Part shown: one piece after another, positions 59,004 through 64,000 of the stretch
How positions within the stretch are numbered: position 1 is the stretch's first letter
Layout of the letters: each line of letters begins with the position of its first letter
NCBI GenBank assembly: GCA_038116745.1
Contig: JAYODW010000002.1
Coordinates: forward strand, 62,001-126,000
Length of the DNA stretch: 64,000 nt
From: JAYODW01 sp038116745
GTDB lineage: Bacteria > Pseudomonadota > Gammaproteobacteria > Ga0077536
Direction of reading: 5' to 3'
Program-made: the position numbers and the translations under genes
Notes under the pieces: model-generated
Told to the model about the DNA's origin: nothing
Database searches by the model: none
What the model saw: only the letters and a program-made list of their open reading frames with translations

Positions 59004-59951
59004 GTGAGTCTCGGGCTGGTCATCGACGAGCGCTTCAAGGCTCACGACACCGGAGCCGGCCACCCCGAATGCCCTGCACGCCTTGAGCACACCCAGGCTG
59101 CGATCGAGCGCGGTCGTGACGCTGCACAGTTCTGCCGCCCCCCACTCCGCGCGGCATCGATTGACGAAATTGAACGCATTCACACGCTGGAATACGTGCG
59201 CCGCGCACAGACCGCCTGCAGCGAGGGCGCGCCCTTTCTCGACACACCTGACGTCGCGCTATCTGCCGCGTCATTTGACACGGCACTGCTGGCCGCGGGC
59301 GCCGGGCTCACACTGGCAGACGCAATGATGGCCGGTGACTTCAAACGCGGTTTCGCACTGGTGCGCCCTCCCGGCCACCACGCCGAGCGCAGTGCGGCCA
59401 TGGGATTCTGCCTGTTCAATAACGTCGCCATCCTTGCGCGCTATCTACAGCAGGCCCATGGCATGGAAAAAATCGCCATCGTGGATTGGGACGTGCACCA
59501 CGGAAACGGCACCCAGCACAGTTTCGAGAGCGACCCCAGCGTTCTCTATGTAAGCCTTCATCAGTATCCGTATTACCCGGGAACCGGCGCGTATTCCGAG
59601 ACCGGAACCGGCGCGGGACGCGGCGCCACCTTGAACTGCCCAATGCCTGCGGGGGCCACCAACACCGCCTATGAACGGGCCTTCGCTGAACAGGTGCTAC
59701 CCGCGCTGGAGCTCTTCGCTGCGGACTGTCTGATTATCTCGGCCGGTTTTGACGCCCATCAGGATGATCCGCTGGCGGACGTCAGGCTCACCACCCCGGC
59801 CTATCGTTGGATGACCGAACGTCTGGTTGAGTGCGCCGAGCATCACGGCGGCGGGCGAGTGCTCTCGATGCTGGAAGGGGGCTACCACCTCGACCGGCTC
59901 GCGGAGTGCGTTGCAGAACACCTCGAAGCACTGCGCGACGACGCTCGCTGA
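59004..59951 (+). CDS. Histone deacetylase family protein
   Basis: A 315-residue class II HDAC-like zinc amidohydrolase with a GTG start 15 bp after the prc stop. Motifs are GHPECPARLEHTQAAI near the N-terminus, RPPGHHAERSAAMGFCLFN, DWDVHHGNGTQH (zinc Asp-His) and SAGFDAHQDDPLA (Asp). In bacteria these enzymes act on acetylated polyamines, lysine or related amides. It overlaps no neighbour; function in the cell is not clear from context. Confidence 0.92.
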   Translation: MSLGLVIDERFKAHDTGAGHPECPARLEHTQAAIERGRDAAQFCRPPLRAASIDEIERIHTLEYVRRAQTACSEGAPFLDTPDVALSAASFDTALLAAGAGLTLADAMMAGDFKRGFALVRPPGHHAERSAAMGFCLFNNVAILARYLQQAHGMEKIAIVDWDVHHGNGTQHSFESDPSVLYVSLHQYPYYPGTGAYSETGTGAGRGATLNCPMPAGATNTAYERAFAEQVLPALELFAADCLIISAGFDAHQDDPLADVRLTTPAYRWMTERLVECAEHHGGGRVLSMLEGGYHLDRLAECVAEHLEALRDDAR

Positions 59952-59978
59952 AGCACCAATCTGCAGGCGGGCAATGCC

Positions 59979-60764
59979 TCAGCGCTTGTCTCGATTTTCA
60001 AAGAACTTTTCGATCGCCCTCTGCGGCTCGTCGCTTTCGTAGGCACGGACGAAAGCCGCCACCCCGAGTTCTATCGCCTCGTCCACACCGGCATTTTCCC
60101 AAGCGCTGAACAGCGCCTTCTGGGCTGCAAGGGCGCCAGGCTGGCCAGCGAGGATATCGGCGACGATCTGCGCTGCCAGGGCCTCGCGTTCTTCCGGGGC
60201 GACAAGATGGTCTACCAGCCCCATGCGCGCGGCCTCTTCGCCTGCCACGATATGGCCACGCAGCATCAGTTCACGCGCCTTGCCCCAGCCAATCAGGCCC
60301 GGCAGCAGGGCCGCCTCCACAACAGAGGGCACACCGATCCGGACCTCCGGCATGCCACAGCGCACGGAATGATCCGCAATGCGGATATCACACGCCGCTG
60401 CTATTTCCAGCCCGGCGCCGAGGCAGTAACCGCGCATCACGGCAATCACGGGAACTTGCGCCTCGCGCAGACAGCGCGACAAATCGTGAATTCCACGAAT
60501 GAAGGGTTCCGCGGTGCTGGCGTTCAAAGCCCTGAGAGCATGCAGATCGGCCCCACCAATAAAAGCCCGCTCGTCTGCCCCACGAAGGACGACGCAACGC
60601 AGGCCATCGAGTCCGAGCACCCGTTCTTCGAGTTCCTGCTTCATGCCGCACAGCGCAGGCAGGTCGACCAGGTTGAGTTTGCCTTTGCCCTTGAGTCGCA
60701 CATCGGCTACGACACCGCCTGGATAGCTGGTGATGTCGAACGCAAGACATTGTGCTTCCATCAT
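59979..60764 (-). CDS. Enoyl-CoA hydratase/isomerase family protein
   Basis: A 261-residue crotonase-fold protein. The start could be either of two adjacent ATGs (60764 or 60761) behind AGGAAA. It has AFIGGADL for the oxyanion hole and both classical catalytic positions: Glu in GAGLEIA and Glu in GMPEVRIG. It therefore has the residues of a true hydratase, unlike the genes at 1028 and 16504. GVPSVVEAALLPGLIG suggests a branch with a wider pocket. Confidence 0.88.
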   Translation of the reverse strand: MMEAQCLAFDITSYPGGVVADVRLKGKGKLNLVDLPALCGMKQELEERVLGLDGLRCVVLRGADERAFIGGADLHALRALNASTAEPFIRGIHDLSRCLREAQVPVIAVMRGYCLGAGLEIAAACDIRIADHSVRCGMPEVRIGVPSVVEAALLPGLIGWGKARELMLRGHIVAGEEAARMGLVDHLVAPEEREALAAQIVADILAGQPGALAAQKALFSAWENAGVDEAIELGVAAFVRAYESDEPQRAIEKFFENRDKR

Positions 60765-60843
60765 TCAAGTTTCCTTTAGCGTCAGACACTGCGCCGGCGC
60801 AGCATCCACCACACCCTGCCCGGACACCTGAGCGGTCATGGTG

Positions 60844-61758
60844 TCAGCCAGCGAAACGCGGTTCCGGCACACCCTTGACCCCGAGCCCACGGATGCGGAA
60901 CACGCTGCCGGCGCTGAACTGCGGCCGGTTCTGCTGCGCAAAATGGTCGTGAACCGCAGGATGGGAGACCCGCGCCATAGAGGTGACATAAATCTCATCG
61001 AGATTGTCGCCGCCGAAAGTCAGGCTGGTGATGTTCTTGACCGGCATGCCGATGCGACGCTCGATCTCACCGTCCGGCGTATACCGGACCAGATCACCGC
61101 CAATCACCAGTGCATTCCAGACACAGCCCTCCTCGTCTACTGTGCCACCGTCAAAAAACCCCGCCTCTGACTCGCTTGAGGCGAAGGTCCGGCGATTGGA
61201 CAGTTCGCCGCTGTCCAGATCGTAGTCGTAGGCCCACAGCGCCTGTTGGAAGGTGTCCGCGAAGTAGAAGGTGCTGTCATCCGGGCTCCAGCAGGGGCCA
61301 TTGGAACAGATGATGCCGCTATCGACCCGGTGCACACTGAGGTCCGGGTCGAGTCGCCACAGGCCGCACAACGGAAGCTCTTCCTGATCATCCATACCGC
61401 CGGCAAAAAAGCGCCCCCTGCGGTCAACCTTACCGTCATTGAGCCTTGTACGCGGCTGGTCGTCCTCGATGCGGCGGATACATTCGAGCGCACCACTCCC
61501 AAAATCGTAGAAATAGAAGCCGTCGGAGAGGGCCAGCACCGCCCCGCCCCGCTGCCGCAGCGCCATGGCGCCGACATCATGCGCCAGCGACCAGTGCTGC
61601 AACTTTTTCGTGCCGGGTTCAAAACGCCATAGCGCCGGTTTATCGACGCGGCGCCCCGTACCATCGACCCAGTACAACGCGCCTTCCTCGATGTCCCAGA
61701 TGGGCCCTTCGCCCAGATGATTTTCTACGCTGAGCACACATTCGATTTGATAGTTCAC
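60844..61758 (-). CDS. SMP-30/gluconolactonase family protein
   Basis: A 304-residue six-bladed propeller with a GTG start behind GGAAGGAAG. Metal ligands are likely Glu in HLGEGPIWD (15-23), Asn/Asp in RLNDGKVDRRGRF, and ICSNGPCWSPDDSTFYFADT with the catalytic Asp. FAGGMDDQEE and TSLTFGGDNLDEIYVT are also typical. It would hydrolyse a sugar or other lactone with calcium or zinc. It diverges from the molybdenum hydroxylase operon. Confidence 0.92.
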   Translation of the reverse strand: MNYQIECVLSVENHLGEGPIWDIEEGALYWVDGTGRRVDKPALWRFEPGTKKLQHWSLAHDVGAMALRQRGGAVLALSDGFYFYDFGSGALECIRRIEDDQPRTRLNDGKVDRRGRFFAGGMDDQEELPLCGLWRLDPDLSVHRVDSGIICSNGPCWSPDDSTFYFADTFQQALWAYDYDLDSGELSNRRTFASSESEAGFFDGGTVDEEGCVWNALVIGGDLVRYTPDGEIERRIGMPVKNITSLTFGGDNLDEIYVTSMARVSHPAVHDHFAQQNRPQFSAGSVFRIRGLGVKGVPEPRFAG

Positions 61759-61992
61759 AGTCGCTTCCTTCCATTTGCCGCCGTTCGCTGCAGCGCCATC
61801 TGACGTGCCCTATACAGGCTCTGCGGCGGCCGCCGCCACGCAGACAGCTGACGCATGATAGCGGCGCGCAGCTACCGGGGGCGGAACCGGCCCGGTGCTA
61901 CAATCCGGCCGCCTCAAAGCGACGCAGCCAGCGCCCGCGGTGCGGGCCGGAGCGACGCCGCCGATCATCCAACCAGCAGGGAAACGACGCTT

Positions 61993-62871
61993 ATGTACCC
62001 CGCCGCTATCGATCACTACCTCAGGCCTGACACGCTTGAACAAGCGCTTGCAGCTGTCGTCCAGCATGCGGACGATGATGCAGTCTTCATCGCCGGTGGC
62101 CAGAGCCTGATGCAGGCTATGAAATCACGCATCCTGCGCCCCCGCTGCGTGATTGACCTGCAGGCGCTTTCCGAGCTGCGCGGAATCACACGCGCCGGGC
62201 CTGGGCTGCGCATTGGCGCGATGTCACGCTATTGCGAGATCGCTGAGGACACCAGTCTTGACGGCGCGTTCAGCGCGCTGCGCGATGCGGCGACCCATGT
62301 CGGCGACCGTCAGGTGAGGCACCGCGGGACGATCGGCGGCAGCGTGTGCTGGAACTACATGGCCTCGTGCATGCCCGCCGTCAACCTGGCCCTGAACGCC
62401 GGTCTTGAGCTGCGCTCTGCAGCGCGCGGCGTCCGCGAGGTCAAAGCAGACGACTTTTTCTTCGGCCCGCTGGAAACAGCGCGTGAAGATGACGAACTGC
62501 TGGTTGAGTTGCGCTTTCAGGCAGGAAAGCGTCAGGGCAGCGCCTATTCCAAGTGGGGCCTCGTGCAGGACGCACTACCCGTGGTGGGCGTCTGTGTGGC
62601 GGTCACTCTGGACGACAGTGATCGCTGTGCAGATGTCCGGATCGCGATTTCCGGACTCAGCGCCGGCTGCCAGCGTGGCGCCGCCGGAGAGGCCTCGCTG
62701 TTGGATTCGGACGGGAGCAGTCAGGCCATCGCCCGCGCAATGGATGCCATAGCAACCAGCCTGGAGACCCACTCAGATGCATCAGCGACCGCCGAGTACC
62801 GTCGACAGCTGATCCGGACAATCGGACAGGAAGTCGCTGAGCGCGCGTTCGCCCGCGCGCGCGCCGCCTGA
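61993..62871 (+). CDS. Molybdenum hydroxylase, FAD subunit (CoxM-like)
   Basis: A 292-residue FAD-binding subunit of the xanthine dehydrogenase/CO dehydrogenase family. The ATG at 61993 starts the conserved domain; an in-frame extension to 61855 runs into the divergent promoter. The FAD loops are AGGQSLMQAMKSR (about 35-47) and DRQVRHRGTIGGSVC. It takes electrons from the iron-sulfur subunit encoded next. First gene of a medium-small-large operon. Confidence 0.92.
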   Translation: MYPAAIDHYLRPDTLEQALAAVVQHADDDAVFIAGGQSLMQAMKSRILRPRCVIDLQALSELRGITRAGPGLRIGAMSRYCEIAEDTSLDGAFSALRDAATHVGDRQVRHRGTIGGSVCWNYMASCMPAVNLALNAGLELRSAARGVREVKADDFFFGPLETAREDDELLVELRFQAGKRQGSAYSKWGLVQDALPVVGVCVAVTLDDSDRCADVRIAISGLSAGCQRGAAGEASLLDSDGSSQAIARAMDAIATSLETHSDASATAEYRRQLIRTIGQEVAERAFARARAA

Positions 62872-62889
62872 ACACCAGGAGTACACACC

Positions 62890-63390
62890 GTGAAAACCAT
62901 CACTGTCACCGTCAACGGAGAAAAATACGTTGAGGACGTCTCCGAGCGCATGCTTCTGGTCGACTTCATCCGCGACCGACTGGCGCTCACTGGCGCGCAT
63001 ATCGGCTGCACTTACGAGGGTGTATGCGGTGCCTGCACCGTGCATCTGAATGGCGAGGCGGTCAAAAGCTGTCTGCTGCTGGCGGTTCAGGCCGACGGGC
63101 ATGACATCACCACCGTCGAGGGACTGGCCGGAGAGAATGGCCCTCTCAGCGCTCTGCAGGAGGCGTTCAGCTCGGAGCACGGTCTCCAGTGCGGCTACTG
63201 CACGCCGGGGATCCTGATGAACATGACAGACTTCCTCAAGCGCCATCCAGATCCGAGTGATGAGGAAATCCGCACGGCGCTGATCGGCAATCTCTGTCGC
63301 TGCACGGGATACGTGCACATCGTGCGCGCCGTCAGAACTGCCGCGGATCGCCTCAAAATCCAGTCCGCAGGAGGTCCGCACCATGACTGA
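62890..63390 (+). CDS. Molybdenum hydroxylase, 2Fe-2S subunit (CoxS-like)
   Basis: A 166-residue small subunit with a GTG start behind AGGAG. The plant-type 2Fe-2S site is GCTYEGVCGACTVHLNG with a fourth Cys in KSCLLLA. The second site is CGYCTPGIL plus LCRCTGYVHI. These are the standard two clusters that pass electrons from the molybdopterin to FAD. Its last bases overlap the large-subunit gene by 8 bp. Confidence 0.95.
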   Translation: MKTITVTVNGEKYVEDVSERMLLVDFIRDRLALTGAHIGCTYEGVCGACTVHLNGEAVKSCLLLAVQADGHDITTVEGLAGENGPLSALQEAFSSEHGLQCGYCTPGILMNMTDFLKRHPDPSDEEIRTALIGNLCRCTGYVHIVRAVRTAADRLKIQSAGGPHHD

Positions 63391-64000
63391 GAGCACCATA
63401 CACAGCAGCAAGGAATGGCTTGGCGCCCGTCTGGGACGCAAAGAGGACCTGCGCCTGGTGACCGGTCAGGGGCGCTACCTGGCCGACCTGCAGCTGCCCG
63501 GCACCCTGCATGCCGTATTCGTGCGCAGCGAATACGCCCACGCGAAGATTCTTTCCATCGACACCTCGGCTGCCCGTGAGCATGCGGGCGTGGTAGCTAT
63601 CTATACCGGAGCAGACACGCAGGCGCATATCAAACCGATGCCGCAGCCTGTCGTTCAGCCTAACCTGCCTGCCCGCTACCCGACGTTCTGGCCGCTGGCG
63701 GTGGATAAGGTGACCTTTCACGGTGAGCCCGTCGCCCTGGTGATTGCACGCGACAAATATGTCGCTGAGGACGCGGCCGAAGACATTTACGTGGAGTACG
63801 AGGAGCTGCCGGTCGTTCTGGATCCGGAAGCCGCACTGACACCGGAGTCTGCAATCGTCCACGAGGCCGACGGGACTAACGAGATCTTCGCCATGTCTCT
63901 GACCGGAGGCGAGACGCCAGAAGAGCAGTCCGCTAACGCCGCGCGGGTCGAAGCGCTGTTTCAGCAGGCCGACGTCGTCGTCAGTCAGCGCTTCCGCGTC
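63383..64000 (+). CDS. Molybdenum hydroxylase, molybdopterin subunit (CoxL/XdhA-like), 5' part
   Basis: The ATG at 63383 opens a frame of 206 codons that stays open to the window end. It starts with WLGARLGRKEDLRLVTGQGR, the usual opening of the large subunit, followed by the aldehyde oxidase/xanthine dehydrogenase a/b hammerhead domain (LHAVFVRSEYAHAKI, VTFHGEPVALVIA, YEELPVVLDPE). About three quarters of the gene, with the active-site loop that would tell a CO dehydrogenase from other hydroxylases, is outside the window. GAGG lies ahead of the start. Confidence 0.9.
   Translation, partial: MTESTIHSSKEWLGARLGRKEDLRLVTGQGRYLADLQLPGTLHAVFVRSEYAHAKILSIDTSAAREHAGVVAIYTGADTQAHIKPMPQPVVQPNLPARYPTFWPLAVDKVTFHGEPVALVIARDKYVAEDAAEDIYVEYEELPVVLDPEAALTPESAIVHEADGTNEIFAMSLTGGETPEEQSANAARVEALFQQADVVVSQRFRV

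Noticed and set aside
1..64000. CRISPR arrays, tRNA or rRNA genes, insertion sequences, prophage
   Set aside because: I saw no regularly spaced repeats, no transposase or integrase motifs and no tRNA or rRNA sequence. A structure-aware search could still find a small RNA.

Overview
The window is a dense, GC-rich bacterial chromosome segment of about 58 genes. Short gaps, frequent ATGA/GTGA stop-start overlaps, E. coli-type PyrC, BioA, RNase D, Prc and Tag, and outer-membrane proteins point to a Gram-negative, most likely an environmental (possibly marine) gammaproteobacterium specialised in CoA-ester catabolism of lipids or similar hydrophobic carbon. No rRNA, tRNA, CRISPR array, insertion sequence or phage gene was recognised.

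Region 1 (1-8.1 kb): a MarR-type regulator behind an AT-rich region with two perfect inverted repeats, an enoyl-CoA hydratase-like gene, and a minus-strand operon cofE-cofD-cofC-fbiC-CaiB. The four cof/fbi genes encode a full route to coenzyme F420, which is uncommon in Gram-negative bacteria. The last gene, a CoA transferase, sits 6 bp behind fbiC.

Region 2 (8.4-17.3 kb, plus strand): an SDR, a long acyl-CoA dehydrogenase resembling (2S)-methylsuccinyl-CoA dehydrogenase, a hydratase-2 protein, a CaiB protein resembling 2-methylfumaryl-CoA isomerase, an APH-like phosphotransferase, a two-gene acyl-CoA dehydrogenase and an enoyl-CoA hydratase-like protein with altered catalytic positions. This looks like one acyl-CoA degradation operon. 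Region 3 (17.4-21.5 kb) holds an enolase-superfamily enzyme, a LigB-type dioxygenase, a YkvI-like membrane protein, RidA and a gamma-glutamylcyclotransferase-like gene with no AUG start at the expected place.

Region 4 (21.6-30.2 kb, plus strand): a second catabolic operon (small conserved protein, alpha/beta hydrolase, acyl-CoA dehydrogenase, aldehyde and alcohol dehydrogenases, CoA transferase, exported cyclase-family hydrolase, MaoC-like hydratase), preceded by palindromes. Region 5 (30.2-42.2 kb): a minus-strand set of RND/MMPL transporter, DUF1302 outer-membrane protein, exported HEAT-repeat protein, exported DUF1329 protein, esterase and SDR, with a flavin reductase and an exported YCF48-like propeller divergent from it. 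This is probably an envelope system for handling a hydrophobic substrate.

Region 6 (42.3-60 kb) is mostly housekeeping: tag, thiolase, cysC, an FAD-linked oxidase, an unknown 348-residue protein, then the translationally coupled chain pyrC-bioA-unknown-nucleosidase-like-radical SAM, a symporter and an SGNH lipoprotein; FKBP isomerase, rnd, prc and an HDAC-like deacetylase follow. Region 7 (60-64 kb) has an enoyl-CoA hydratase, an SMP-30 lactonase and a CoxM-CoxS-CoxL molybdenum hydroxylase operon whose large subunit runs off the window end.
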